Positions 1-8,715 of a DNA stretch of 25,239 nucleotides are shown in pieces. The notes beneath the pieces were generated by a model. It was not told where the DNA came from. It searched no databases and was given only the letters and a program-made list of their open reading frames with translations. The DNA lies in the NCBI GenBank assembly GCA_002322865.1, contig DCOH01000044.1, forward strand, positions 2,626 to 27,864. The letters run 5' to 3'. The stretch comes from Sphingobacterium sp. UBA1575 (GTDB lineage Bacteria > Bacteroidota > Bacteroidia > Sphingobacteriales > Sphingobacteriaceae). A program made the position numbers and the translations under genes. The first letter of the stretch is position 1; each line of letters opens with the position of its first letter.

Positions 1-1454
1 TTAGAGAGCAATTGAACCAATTAGGTGTTGCAGAATTTATGGACTCAGCAGAATTTGCTGATGGCGTAGAAGCTTTAAAAGGTAAAAAAATCGTAATCGT
101 AGGCTGTGGTGCACAGGGTTTGAACCAAGGTTTGAACTTGAGAGATAGTGGTTTGGATGTATCCTATGCTTTACGTAAAGAAGCTATTGAACAAAAAAGA
201 GATTCTTGGAAAAACGCAACGGACAACAACTTCAACGTAGGTACCTACGAAGAATTGATCCCATCAGCGGATTTGGTGATCAACCTAACACCAGATAAAC
301 AACATACATCGGTTATCAATGCCGTAATGCCTTTAATGAAAGAAGGCGCTACCCTATCCTACTCCCACGGCTTCAACATTGTGGAGGAAGGTATGCAGAT
401 CCGTCCGGATATTACGGTCATCATGGTGGCTCCTAAATGTCCAGGTTCAGAGGTTCGTGCAGAATACCTGAGAGGATTTGGTGTCCCTACTTTGATTGCA
501 GTACACCCAGAAAACGACCCGCAAGGAAAAGGTTGGGCAGAAGCGAAAGCTTACTGTGTAGGAACTGGAGGTCACCGCGCAGGGGTCTTGAAATCATCCT
601 TCGTAGCCGAGGTTAAATCGGATTTGATGGGCGAGCAGACTATCCTTTGTGGCTTGTTGCAAACAGGATCTATCCTTTCTTTCGACAAAATGGTGGAAAA
701 AGGAATCGACCCAGGCTATGCATCGAAATTGGTACAATACGGTGTAGAGGTGATTACCGAAGCTTTGAAACACGGTGGAGTAAGCGGCATGATGGACCGT
801 TTGAGCAACCCTGCAAAAGTGAAGGCATTTGAACTATCTGAAGAATTGAAGGATATCATGTGTCCTTTATTCCAGAAACACCAAGATGATATCATGTCTG
901 GTCATTTCAGCAAGACCATGATGGAAGATTGGGCAAATGGCGATGCCAACCTATTGAAATGGCGTGCAGAGACCGGTAAAACCGCATTCGAAAAAACTCC
1001 GGCAGGCGATGTAAAGATCGACGAGCAGGAATATTTCGATAATTACGTATTGATGTCGGCATTTATCCGTGCCGGGGTAGAATTAGCGTTCGAAACCATG
1101 GTTCAAGCAGGTATCAAACCAGAATCTGCTTACTATGAGTCGCTACACGAAACGCCTTTGATCGCCAATACCATCGCTCGTAAAAAATTATTTGAGATGA
1201 ATCGCGTTATTTCAGATACGGCAGAATATGGTTGTTATTTGTTCGATCAGGCATGTAAACCCTTGTTGGCAGATTTCATGAAAAAGATTGATACTGATGT
1301 GGTTGGAAAGAACTACAATGAAGGAAAAGATGGGTCGGTAGACAATATTAAGTTGGTACAGATTAACGAAAAACTACGCAATCACGAGGTAGAAGTGGTA
1401 GGTAGAAAATTGCGTAAAGCAATGACAGCGATGAAAGCTATCAAAACTGTTTAA
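1..1454 (+). CDS. ilvC: Ketol-acid reductoisomerase (5' end outside window)
   Basis: Converts 2-acetolactate to 2,3-dihydroxyisovalerate (and acetohydroxybutyrate to the isoleucine precursor) with NADPH and Mg2+, in the cytosol. The open frame runs off the left edge. Codons from base 3 read R-E-Q-L-N-Q-L-G, matching the LREQL-type N-terminus of long (class II) enzymes, so roughly ten residues are missing and the TTG at 12 is an internal Leu, not the start. About 483 residues are visible, against about 491 in the E. coli enzyme. Visible motifs: nucleotide-binding VGCGAQG, YSHGFNI (catalytic His), VMVAPKCPG (Lys), SDLMGEQTILCG (metal-binding Asp and Glu), and the second helical domain with ELAFETMV and SAYYESLHE. 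It heads the visible part of the ilv-leu operon; ilvD/ilvB/ilvN would be expected upstream but are outside the window. The assignment is secure. Confidence 0.98.
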   Translation, partial: REQLNQLGVAEFMDSAEFADGVEALKGKKIVIVGCGAQGLNQGLNLRDSGLDVSYALRKEAIEQKRDSWKNATDNNFNVGTYEELIPSADLVINLTPDKQHTSVINAVMPLMKEGATLSYSHGFNIVEEGMQIRPDITVIMVAPKCPGSEVRAEYLRGFGVPTLIAVHPENDPQGKGWAEAKAYCVGTGGHRAGVLKSSFVAEVKSDLMGEQTILCGLLQTGSILSFDKMVEKGIDPGYASKLVQYGVEVITEALKHGGVSGMMDRLSNPAKVKAFELSEELKDIMCPLFQKHQDDIMSGHFSKTMMEDWANGDANLLKWRAETGKTAFEKTPAGDVKIDEQEYFDNYVLMSAFIRAGVELAFETMVQAGIKPESAYYESLHETPLIANTIARKKLFEMNRVISDTAEYGCYLFDQACKPLLADFMKKIDTDVVGKNYNEGKDGSVDNIKLVQINEKLRNHEVEVVGRKLRKAMTAMKAIKTV

Positions 1455-1482
1455 TTTTTCGTAAATTAGTAGATGGTTTAAA

Positions 1483-1513
1483 GGGTAAAATTATGATAAT
1501 CATAATTTTACCC
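1483..1513 (+). promoter_or_regulatory. Perfect 14-bp hairpin in the ilvC-leuC gap
   Basis: GGGTAAAATTATGA (1483-1496), a 3-nt loop TAA, then its exact reverse complement (1500-1513). AAA before and TTT after, with one bulged C, can extend the stem, and TGGTTT (1474-1479)/AAACCA (1526-1531) could form an outer arm. The stem is AT-rich and is followed by only a short T run, so it is not a classical strong terminator. It could be an attenuator-like partial terminator, an RNA-processing or stability hairpin, or a protein site. It lies in the widest gap of the operon. Confidence 0.6.
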
Positions 1514-1549
1514 CTTTGAATTATCAAACCAACCAAGTAATAGAGAGCA

Positions 1550-2947
1550 ATGGGAAAAACATTAGTAGAAAAAATTTGGGATGCACACGTCGTCAAGCGT
1601 CAAGAAGGGTTTCCAGATATGTTATATATCGACACCCACTTGATCCACGAAGTGACTTCCCCACAAGCATTTGATGGATTACGTAAGCGCGGACTTCCCG
1701 TGTTCCGCCCGCAACAAACGGTAGCTACTGCCGACCATAACGTGCCCACATTAAACCAACACCTTCCGATCCAAGAGGAACTATCCCGCTACCAAGTGGA
1801 TATGTTGACCAAAAACTGTAAGGAATTCGGAATTGAACTATACGGTTTGGGGCATCCTTACCAAGGTATTGTCCATGTAATCGGCCCAGAGTTGGGTATT
1901 ACTCTTCCTGGAAAAACGATGGTATGTGGCGATAGCCATACCTCTACGCATGGTGCCTTTGGCGCTATCGCCTTCGGAATCGGAACCTCTCAGGTTGAAC
2001 AGGTATTTGCGACGCAATGTTTATTGCAGCAGAAACCGAAAACCATGAAGATCGAAGTGAATGGTGAATTAGGCAATGGTGTTGGTGCAAAAGACATCAT
2101 CCTGTACATCATCTCCAAGATATCAGCAGCCGGAGGTACCGGATATTTTGTGGAGTACGCAGGATCTGCGATCCGCTCCTTGAGTATGGAAGGTCGTATG
2201 ACCATCTGTAACATGAGTATCGAAATGGGTGCTCGCGGAGGATTGATCGCACCAGATCAAACCACGTTTGACTATATCGAAGGTCGTGAATTCGCACCGA
2301 AAGGCGAACAATGGGATCAAGCATTGGCTTATTGGAAAACGTTGTATTCGGATGAGGATGCTGTTTTCGATGAGGTATTGACTTTTGATGCCGCGGATAT
2401 TCAACCCATGATTACTTATGGTACCAACCCAGGTATGGGCATCGGTATTACGGAGGAAATCCCAACAACGGAATCCCAACCAGAGAACGAAAGACCATCT
2501 TACCAAAAGGCTCTGGACTACATGGGTTTCCATGATGGTGAAGGCGTTTTGGGCAAACCGGTGGACTATGTATTCATCGGTAGCTGTACAAACTCCCGCA
2601 TTGAGGATCTACGTCAGGTTGCTGCCTTTGTAAAAGGCAAGCAGAAGGCCGACAATGTGGAAGTATGGATTGTTCCTGGCTCAAAACAGGTAGAAGCGCA
2701 AGCTAAACAGGAAGGAATCGATAAGGTATTTGAAGAGGCAGGATTTATGCTTCGCGAACCTGGATGTTCGGCATGTCTGGGCATGAACGAGGATAAGATC
2801 CCTGCAGGTAAATACTGTGTCTCTACCTCTAACAGAAATTTCGAAGGTAGACAGGGACCGAATGCAAGGACCATGTTAGTAAGCCCGTTGACTGCTGCCG
2901 CGGCTGCAGTAACCGGTAAAATTGTGGATGTAAGGGAATTGGTGTAA
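1550..2947 (+). CDS. leuC: 3-isopropylmalate dehydratase large subunit
   Basis: Aconitase-family [4Fe-4S] enzyme that, with LeuD, isomerises 2-isopropylmalate to 3-isopropylmalate in leucine synthesis. It is 465 residues, the usual length (466 in E. coli). The three cluster cysteines are visible: Cys346 in IGSCTNSR, and Cys406 and Cys409 in PGCSACLGMN. Other family motifs are DTHLIHEVTSPQAFDGLR near the N-terminus, VCGDSHTSTHGAFGAIAFGIGTS and SNRNFEGRQG. The ATG at 1550 gives the family N-terminus (MGKTLVEKIWDAHVV); no Shine-Dalgarno is apparent. leuD follows after 19 nt. Confidence 0.98.
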   Translation: MGKTLVEKIWDAHVVKRQEGFPDMLYIDTHLIHEVTSPQAFDGLRKRGLPVFRPQQTVATADHNVPTLNQHLPIQEELSRYQVDMLTKNCKEFGIELYGLGHPYQGIVHVIGPELGITLPGKTMVCGDSHTSTHGAFGAIAFGIGTSQVEQVFATQCLLQQKPKTMKIEVNGELGNGVGAKDIILYIISKISAAGGTGYFVEYAGSAIRSLSMEGRMTICNMSIEMGARGGLIAPDQTTFDYIEGREFAPKGEQWDQALAYWKTLYSDEDAVFDEVLTFDAADIQPMITYGTNPGMGIGITEEIPTTESQPENERPSYQKALDYMGFHDGEGVLGKPVDYVFIGSCTNSRIEDLRQVAAFVKGKQKADNVEVWIVPGSKQVEAQAKQEGIDKVFEEAGFMLREPGCSACLGMNEDKIPAGKYCVSTSNRNFEGRQGPNARTMLVSPLTAAAAAVTGKIVDVRELV

Positions 2948-2966
2948 GCAGAAATTGTAATCAAGC

Positions 2967-3551
2967 ATGAAAAAATTTGAAAAATTAAATTCTACGGTAG
3001 TTCCTCTGCCGATAGAGAATATAGATACCGATCAGATCATTCCAGCTCGTTTCTTGAAGGCTACCACCCGTGAAGGATTCGGTAATAACCTGTTCCGCGA
3101 TTGGAGATTCGACAGCAACGACCAACCAAAAGCAGATTTCGTGATGAATGACCCCACCTACCATGGTAAAATCCTGGTGGCTGGTAAAAACTTTGGTTGT
3201 GGATCCTCCCGCGAACATGCGGCTTGGGCCATTCAGGACTATGGTTTTGATGTGGTGGTAAGCTCTTTCTTCGCCGATATCTTCAAAGGAAATGCCCTAA
3301 ACAATGGGGTGTTGCCTATTACGGTTCCTGAAGATTTCTTGGAAAAGATCTTTGAGAAGGTATTCGAAAATCCGGAAACAGCGATTGAAGTAGATCTGGA
3401 AAATCAGACGATCACTATTGCAGAGACAGGAGAATCCTATGCGTTTGAGATCAACCCATACAAGAAATCCTGTTTGATCAATGGTTATGATGATATTGAT
3501 TTCATCTTGAGCCATAAAGCGGAAATCGAAGCTTTTGAACAAAACAGATAA
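2967..3551 (+). CDS. leuD: 3-isopropylmalate dehydratase small subunit
   Basis: Small (swivel-domain) partner of LeuC, forming the isopropylmalate isomerase. It is 194 residues, close to the ~200 of bacterial LeuD. Diagnostic motifs are ENIDTDQIIPARFLK near residue 20 and GKNFGCGSSREHAAWAI near residues 72-88, the substrate-binding loop. The stop codon TAA (3549-3551) shares its last A with the ATG of the next gene, implying translational coupling to the ABC ATPase. No defects seen. Confidence 0.98.
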   Translation: MKKFEKLNSTVVPLPIENIDTDQIIPARFLKATTREGFGNNLFRDWRFDSNDQPKADFVMNDPTYHGKILVAGKNFGCGSSREHAAWAIQDYGFDVVVSSFFADIFKGNALNNGVLPITVPEDFLEKIFEKVFENPETAIEVDLENQTITIAETGESYAFEINPYKKSCLINGYDDIDFILSHKAEIEAFEQNR

Positions 3552-4963
3552 TGCCGAAAAGCATCCATATTGATCGTTTAAACCTGGCCTATGCCGGGAA
3601 AAGTATATGGAATGACCTTTCATGGACCATATATCCAAACGAACACTATGTTTTAGGCGGAAAAAGTGGGTCTGGTAAAACTTCTTTGGGTAAATACCTT
3701 GCTGCACACCATGATGCAGTTTACATCGCCAACTGGTATCAATTTACCAATTTAGAAGGCGATAGAAACTTTTACTATCAGCAGCGGTATAACCGCCACC
3801 AAGGGAAAGATACCTTGACTGTTCGAGCAGAACTAATGCATTATGCCCAGAAAGAGGGATTAGATATTCGGGATATCCAACATAAACTACAAGCCTTTGG
3901 CTATGAGGAGGTGTTGGATTCCCAATTGATTGAACTTTCGAGTGGTGAACATAAAAAACTGCAATTGATCAAAGGATTATGGTTAAAACCAACCTTATTG
4001 ATCATTGACGAGCCATATACCGGTCTGGATAAGCAGTCCAGAAAGGTATTGAACGAATGGTTGGATGAATTGGCAACAGAAGGTGTGCAGCTCATCCTGA
4101 TCACAAACGATGAGCAGGTTCCGAATTCCATCAATAGCTATGCGCATATTGTAGAAGGGAAACTTGTTCGGGAAGAAACACAGGATGCCTTGATCCAGGA
4201 TGCTGTACGGCAGAAAAAAAACATCCCGGAATTTCTCAAGGTCATCCCGCCTACCGACCATGAATACATGTTCCAATTAAAGGATGTACACATTAAGTAT
4301 GGCGATAAAGAGGTGCTGAAGGGCATTGATTGGGAAGTGAAAGTGGGCGAACGCTGGTTGCTTCAAGGTGCGAATGGTTCTGGAAAGTCCACCTTGCTCA
4401 GCTTAATAAATGGGGATCATCCACAATCCTACGGATTGGATATCACCTTATTTGGAAAGAAAAGAGGCTCGGGCGAGAGCATTTGGGATATCAAGGAAAA
4501 GATAGGGATGATATCCCCCGAAATGCACTGGTATTTTGATCAACAAGCCACTGTTTGGCATACCTTGGCATCGGGATTCTACGATAGTATCGGATGGTTT
4601 ATCGATGTCAAATTCCAGGAGAAGAAACAGATTGAAGAACTGATGGACTTTTTTGATCTTACGGAATATAAAGATCAATTATTACACAGTCTTCCCTTGG
4701 GGAAACAACGCCTTGCCCTATTGGCGCGAAGCACCATTAAAAATCCACCGCTTTTAGTGCTGGATGAACCTTGCCAGGGATTAGATTACAATCAGGCAAG
4801 ATATTTCAATGATGTGGTCGATGAATTATGCCAGTATGGCAAAACATTGATCTACGTGGGGCACTACGAAAGTCAACTACCGAAAGGTATTGACCATAAA
4901 ATTGAATTAGCGCATGGCCAGGTAAAAGCCATTGAACATAACATAGAAAACGTTTTAAAATAA
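3551..4963 (+). CDS. ModF-like tandem ABC ATPase inside the leucine operon
   Basis: Soluble protein of 470 residues with two fused ABC nucleotide-binding domains and no membrane segment. NBD1: Walker A GKSGSGKT (37-44), signature LSSGE (129-133), Walker B LLIIDEP (149-155), D-loop GLD (158-160). NBD2: Walker A GANGSGKS (273-280), Walker B LLVLDEP (401-407), H-switch His438. The block GDHPQ...LTLFGKKRGSGE...IWDIKEKIG is characteristic of ModF/PhrA proteins (E. coli ModF is 490 aa), whose role is poorly defined despite the 'molybdate' name. Two degeneracies: NBD1 has Asn186-Asp187 where the switch His belongs, and NBD2 has LPLGK instead of LSGGQ. It overlaps leuD by 1 nt and ends 1 nt before leuB, so it must be co-translated with leucine genes. 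No permease or binding protein is nearby, which argues against a transporter role. Family assignment is firm; function is unknown. Confidence 0.88.
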   Translation: MPKSIHIDRLNLAYAGKSIWNDLSWTIYPNEHYVLGGKSGSGKTSLGKYLAAHHDAVYIANWYQFTNLEGDRNFYYQQRYNRHQGKDTLTVRAELMHYAQKEGLDIRDIQHKLQAFGYEEVLDSQLIELSSGEHKKLQLIKGLWLKPTLLIIDEPYTGLDKQSRKVLNEWLDELATEGVQLILITNDEQVPNSINSYAHIVEGKLVREETQDALIQDAVRQKKNIPEFLKVIPPTDHEYMFQLKDVHIKYGDKEVLKGIDWEVKVGERWLLQGANGSGKSTLLSLINGDHPQSYGLDITLFGKKRGSGESIWDIKEKIGMISPEMHWYFDQQATVWHTLASGFYDSIGWFIDVKFQEKKQIEELMDFFDLTEYKDQLLHSLPLGKQRLALLARSTIKNPPLLVLDEPCQGLDYNQARYFNDVVDELCQYGKTLIYVGHYESQLPKGIDHKIELAHGQVKAIEHNIENVLK

Positions 4964-4964
4964 C

Positions 4965-6038
4965 ATGAAGAAGAACATTCTTATTATTCCAGGTGATGGA
5001 ATTGGACAAGAAGTTACAACTTGGGGTAAACAGGTATTGAACCGTATTGCAGAAAAATATAACCATGAATTTATTTTTGATGAGGCTATTATGGGCCACA
5101 CGGCAATCGAAGCTACCGGAAATCCCCTACCCGATGAAACATTAGAAAAAGCAAAAGCATCGGATGCCATCCTTTTTGGTGCCATCGGACATGCTAAATA
5201 CGATAATGACCCTTCTGCAAAGGTACGCCCAGAGCAAGGGCTCTTGAAAATCCGTAAAGAACTCGGATTGTATGCCAACCTTCGTCCTATCCTGTTATTC
5301 GACGAACTTTTGGATGCTTCCAGCCTGAAACCGGAAGTATTGCGCGGTACGGATATCCTATTCTTCCGCGAATTGACGGGTGATGTTTATTTCGGAGAGA
5401 AAAAACGCAATGAGGATAATACCTTCGCATCCGATCTGATGAACTACCACCGTTATGAGGTAGAGCGGATCACACGGAAAGCGTACGATGCAGCAAGGAC
5501 AAGAAATAAAAAACTATGTTCCGTAGACAAGGCCAATGTGTTGGAGACTTCCCGTCTATGGCGTGAGGTGGTTCAGGAAATTGCCAAAGAATATCCTGAC
5601 GTGGAAACAGAACATATGTTCATTGATAATGCAGCCATGCAGTTGGTGAAAAACCCGAAGAAATTCGATGTGGTATTGACTGCTAACCTTTTTGGGGATA
5701 TCCTAACCGATGAGGCTTCGCAGATTGCAGGCTCGATGGGTATGTTGGCATCTGCATCCATTGGTGATGGCACAGGCTTTTTTGAACCTATCCACGGTTC
5801 TGCCCACGATATCGCTGGCCAGAACAAAGCTAATCCATTAGCTTCCATCCTATCCGCAGCTTTGATGTTGGATATTGCTTTCGGATTGCAGGAAGAGGCC
5901 AAAGCGGTAACCAATGCGGTCGCAGAAACATTGAAAGCAGGGTGGAGAACAGGCGATATCGCCAATGCAGAAACCCCTGCGGACAAGATCTTGGGAACCG
6001 AAGAAATGGGTGCCAAGGTATTGGAATTTTTAAAGTAG
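4965..6038 (+). CDS. leuB: 3-isopropylmalate dehydrogenase
   Basis: NAD+-dependent oxidative decarboxylation of 3-isopropylmalate to 2-oxoisocaproate, the third dedicated step of leucine synthesis; cytosolic homodimer. 357 residues, a normal length. Motifs: IPGDGIGQEV at the N-terminus, the substrate-binding Arg region LYANLRP, RELTGDVYFGEK, DKANVLETSRLWR, and the Mg2+ signature with Asp245 and Asp249 in NLFGDILTDEASQ, followed by GTGFFEPIHGSAHDIAG (NAD adenosine loop). The ATG at 4965 is one base after the ABC stop codon. A 46-nt gap with no evident signal precedes leuA. Confidence 0.98.
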   Translation: MKKNILIIPGDGIGQEVTTWGKQVLNRIAEKYNHEFIFDEAIMGHTAIEATGNPLPDETLEKAKASDAILFGAIGHAKYDNDPSAKVRPEQGLLKIRKELGLYANLRPILLFDELLDASSLKPEVLRGTDILFFRELTGDVYFGEKKRNEDNTFASDLMNYHRYEVERITRKAYDAARTRNKKLCSVDKANVLETSRLWREVVQEIAKEYPDVETEHMFIDNAAMQLVKNPKKFDVVLTANLFGDILTDEASQIAGSMGMLASASIGDGTGFFEPIHGSAHDIAGQNKANPLASILSAALMLDIAFGLQEEAKAVTNAVAETLKAGWRTGDIANAETPADKILGTEEMGAKVLEFLK

Positions 6039-6084
6039 ATTTTGAAAAAGAATAAACCAAGGTATAAACATAAATAGAATTGAT

Positions 6085-7239
6085 ATGTTACACGATCCTA
6101 ATCACTTATATATTTTCGACACGACCTTACGTGATGGCGAACAAGTACCTGGATGTCAGTTGACCACCCCGGAGAAAGTCGAGATCGCGAAAGATTTAGA
6201 ACGCTTGGGCGTAGATGTTATCGAAGCTGGATTCCCAGTTTCCAGTCCTGGCGATTTTCAATCGGTAGTGGAACTTTCCAAAGCGGTGAACGATGTGATC
6301 ATCTGTGCGTTGACCCGTGCGAATAAGAATGATATCGATGTGGCTGCTGATGCCCTTAAGTATGCGAAAAGGCCACGTATCCACACGGGTATTGGCTCTT
6401 CGGACATGCACATCAAATACAAATTCAACAGTACCAGGGAAGAAATTTTAGAGCGTGCGGTTGCTGCTGTAAAACATGCAAAATCCTATGTGGAAGATGT
6501 GGAGTTTTATGCAGAAGATGCTGGCCGTGCGGATTTGGAATTCCTAGCAAAAATGATCGAAGCGGTAATTGGCGCAGGTGCAACAGTAGTCAACATCCCA
6601 GATACCAATGGCTATTGCTTGCCTGACCAATACGGTGCTAAAATCAAGTACTTAAAAGACCATGTGAGCAATATCGACCAAGCCATCATATCGGCACATT
6701 GCCACAATGACCTCGGCTTGGCAACGGCAAATTCCATTGCCGCTATCCAAAACGGAGCGCGCCAGGTAGAATGTACCATCAACGGTATTGGCGAACGTGC
6801 AGGAAATACTTCCTTGGAGGAAGTAGCGATGATTCTGAAGGTACATCAGCATTCGTTTGGAAATTTAAGTTCCAATATCGACAGCAAGATGTTCACTTAC
6901 ATTTCCCGTAAGGTGAGCGATATGATGAACATGCCGGTGCAACCGAACAAAGCCATCGTTGGCCGAAACGCTTTTGCACATAGCTCGGGAATCCATCAGG
7001 ATGGTTTCTTGAAACATCGTGAAAATTATGAGATCATTCGTCCAGAAGATGTGGGCTTGGAAGAAGCAGATATCATTTTAACTGCTCGTTCTGGCCGCCA
7101 TGCGCTTAAACACCATTTAGAGCGCCTAGGTTATCATTTGGACAAAGATAGTTTAGCAGATACCTACCAACGGTTTCTGGTCCTTGCAGACGCTAAAAAA
7201 GACATCTGCGACGAAGACCTGCTTACCTTGGTGAAATAA
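6085..7239 (+). CDS. leuA: 2-isopropylmalate synthase, short form
   Basis: Claisen condensation of acetyl-CoA with 2-oxoisovalerate, the committed leucine step. HMGL/DRE-TIM family: FDTTLRDGEQ (Arg16, Asp17) at the first strand and metal ligands His205 and His207 in HCHNDLGLATANS; NGIGERAGNTSLEE follows. At 384 residues it has the TIM barrel and the helical linker (SGIHQDGFLKH) but ends at about the point where the ~110-residue LeuA dimer regulatory domain of E. coli-type enzymes (523 aa) would begin. The ORF ends cleanly, so this is a natural short form rather than a truncation. It may lack classical leucine feedback. Homocitrate or citramalate synthase are alternatives on sequence alone, but the leuCDB context favours LeuA. 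Confidence 0.93.
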   Translation: MLHDPNHLYIFDTTLRDGEQVPGCQLTTPEKVEIAKDLERLGVDVIEAGFPVSSPGDFQSVVELSKAVNDVIICALTRANKNDIDVAADALKYAKRPRIHTGIGSSDMHIKYKFNSTREEILERAVAAVKHAKSYVEDVEFYAEDAGRADLEFLAKMIEAVIGAGATVVNIPDTNGYCLPDQYGAKIKYLKDHVSNIDQAIISAHCHNDLGLATANSIAAIQNGARQVECTINGIGERAGNTSLEEVAMILKVHQHSFGNLSSNIDSKMFTYISRKVSDMMNMPVQPNKAIVGRNAFAHSSGIHQDGFLKHRENYEIIRPEDVGLEEADIILTARSGRHALKHHLERLGYHLDKDSLADTYQRFLVLADAKKDICDEDLLTLVK

Positions 7240-7246
7240 GATTTAG

Positions 7247-8500
7247 ATGAGCTTGGATTTATCAACCTTAACCCTAGACTCTCAAGCCGCAAAAGAAAGA
7301 ATCAAAGATGTGGTTGTGCGCACTCCGCTGCAGTACAACCATCATCTTTCTGAAAAATACGGTGCCGAAGTTTACCTTAAAAGAGAAGACCTTCAGGTCG
7401 TTCGTTCCTATAAACTTAGGGGCGCTTTCAATAAAATATGCAGCCTTTCTCCTGAAGAAAGAGCCAATGGAGTGGTTTGTGCCAGTGCAGGAAACCATGC
7501 CCAGGGCGTAGCCTTATCCTGCAAACGCCTGGATATCAAAGGCGTGATCTTCATGCCTGGGCCTACACCTCGCCAAAAAATTACCCAGACCGAAATGTGG
7601 GGAAATGGTAATATTGAGATCGTCCTGATCGGAGATACCTTCGACGATTGCCAAAAGGCAGCCTTGGATTATGCCAAGGAACATGGCATGACCTTTATCC
7701 CACCCTTTGATGACCTTAAGATCATTGAAGGCCAAGGAACGGTCGCTGTGGAAATCTTAGAAGATCTTCCGGATCTGGATGTGGTATTCATCCCTATCGG
7801 TGGTGGTGGTCTATCCTCAGGGGTAAGCTATTACTTCAAGAAGCATGCGCCGCAGGTCAAATGTTATGGTGTAGAACCGGAAGGTGCGGCATCCATGCAA
7901 GCTGCTTTACAGCATGGAGAGCCCGTAGAACTCGACCAGATCAATAAATTTGTGGATGGTGCTGCCGTAAAGAAAATCGGTAAGCTGACTTTCGATATCA
8001 GTTCCCAATTGTTGGATAGCGTGAAGTCCATTCCTGAGGGAAAGATCTGTACCACGATTTAACAGCTTTACAATAAAGACGCTATTGTTGCCGAACCAGC
8101 AGGCGCCCTTTCCATTGCTGCATTGGAGTTCCATAAAGAGGAGATCAAAGGCAAAAAGGTTGTTTGTATCATTTCTGGTGGCAACAACGATATCGATCGC
8201 ATGAGCGAGATCAAGGAGATGTCTTTACTATATGAGGGCTTCAAGCACTACTTCATCGTTCGCTTCCCGCAGCGGCCAGGAGCCTTACGCCTCTTGGTGA
8301 CCGAAGTGTTGGGTCCGAAAGATGATATTACCCGTTTTGAATACATCAAAAAAACAGAACGCGAGCGCGGTCCGGCATTAATTGGTATTGAATTAAACAA
8401 TCCAAATGACTATATTTCATTTATAGAACGATTAAAGGAATACAAATTCGACTTTATCGAGGTCAATAAAGACCAAACATTGTTCGAATACCTCGTTTAA
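7247..8500 (+). pseudogene. ilvA: Threonine dehydratase with in-frame TAA (nonsense)
   Basis: Biosynthetic threonine deaminase (threonine to 2-oxobutyrate, first isoleucine step). Part 1 (7247-8062, 271 aa) has the PLP fold: Lys56 in SYKLRGAF, SAGNHAQG and the PLP-phosphate loop GGGGLSSG. It stops at TAA 8060-8062 directly after KICTTI. The same frame then continues without interruption from 8063 to a natural stop at 8498-8500 (Q-L-Y-N-K-D...EPAGALSIAAL...IISGGNND...). This part carries the rest of the PLP domain, including the SGGN motif that contacts the cofactor ring, and a C-terminal ACT-like regulatory domain (HYFIVRFPQRPGALRLL). With Leu (TTA) in place of TAA the protein would be 417 aa, a normal length. 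The 271-aa product should be inactive. A TTG at 8123 is not a plausible restart for a working enzyme. Last gene of the operon, 7 nt after leuA. Sequencing error or genuine mutation cannot be told apart here. Confidence 0.9.
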
Positions 8501-8532
8501 ACAGCAACTAACCCTCCACTATAATAGGATGT

Positions 8533-8568
8533 AACGGCCGACAGAAATTGTTGGCCGTTGCTCTTTTA
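8533..8568 (+). terminator. Rho-independent terminator of the ilv-leu operon
   Basis: AACGGCCGACA (8533-8543), 5-nt loop, TGTTGGCCGTT (8549-8559): an 11-bp stem with a single G-U pair, followed by a modest T tract (CTCTTTT, 8561-8567). It lies 33 nt after the ilvA stop. Confidence 0.8.
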
Positions 8569-8715
8569 CGCGTAATCCCAACAAATTTTGTTACAATTCA
8601 ATAAATCATTCCGCCTAATTAGACCATTCTGAAATTATTTTTATGTTAATAATCAAACTATTACGCTTTAACTTTATTTTAGATATATAGAAACCTATAA
8701 AATCAGGAGGAAAAC

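Noticed and set aside
2..1551. 11-bp match TAGAGAGCAAT at 2-12 and 1541-1551
   Set aside because: Dozens of 11-mer coincidences are expected in 25 kb; one copy is coding and the other is intergenic.
2123..2533. Antisense ORFs of 70-180 codons opposite leuC, leuB, the S9 gene, susC and the TonB receptor
   Set aside because: They lie wholly within convincingly conserved genes, lack recognisable domains and are expected shadows.
8123..8500. Independent 125-aa ACT-like protein starting at TTG 8123
   Set aside because: It is in the same frame as ilvA, starts in the middle of the PLP domain with no ribosome site, and is simply the 3' part of the interrupted gene.
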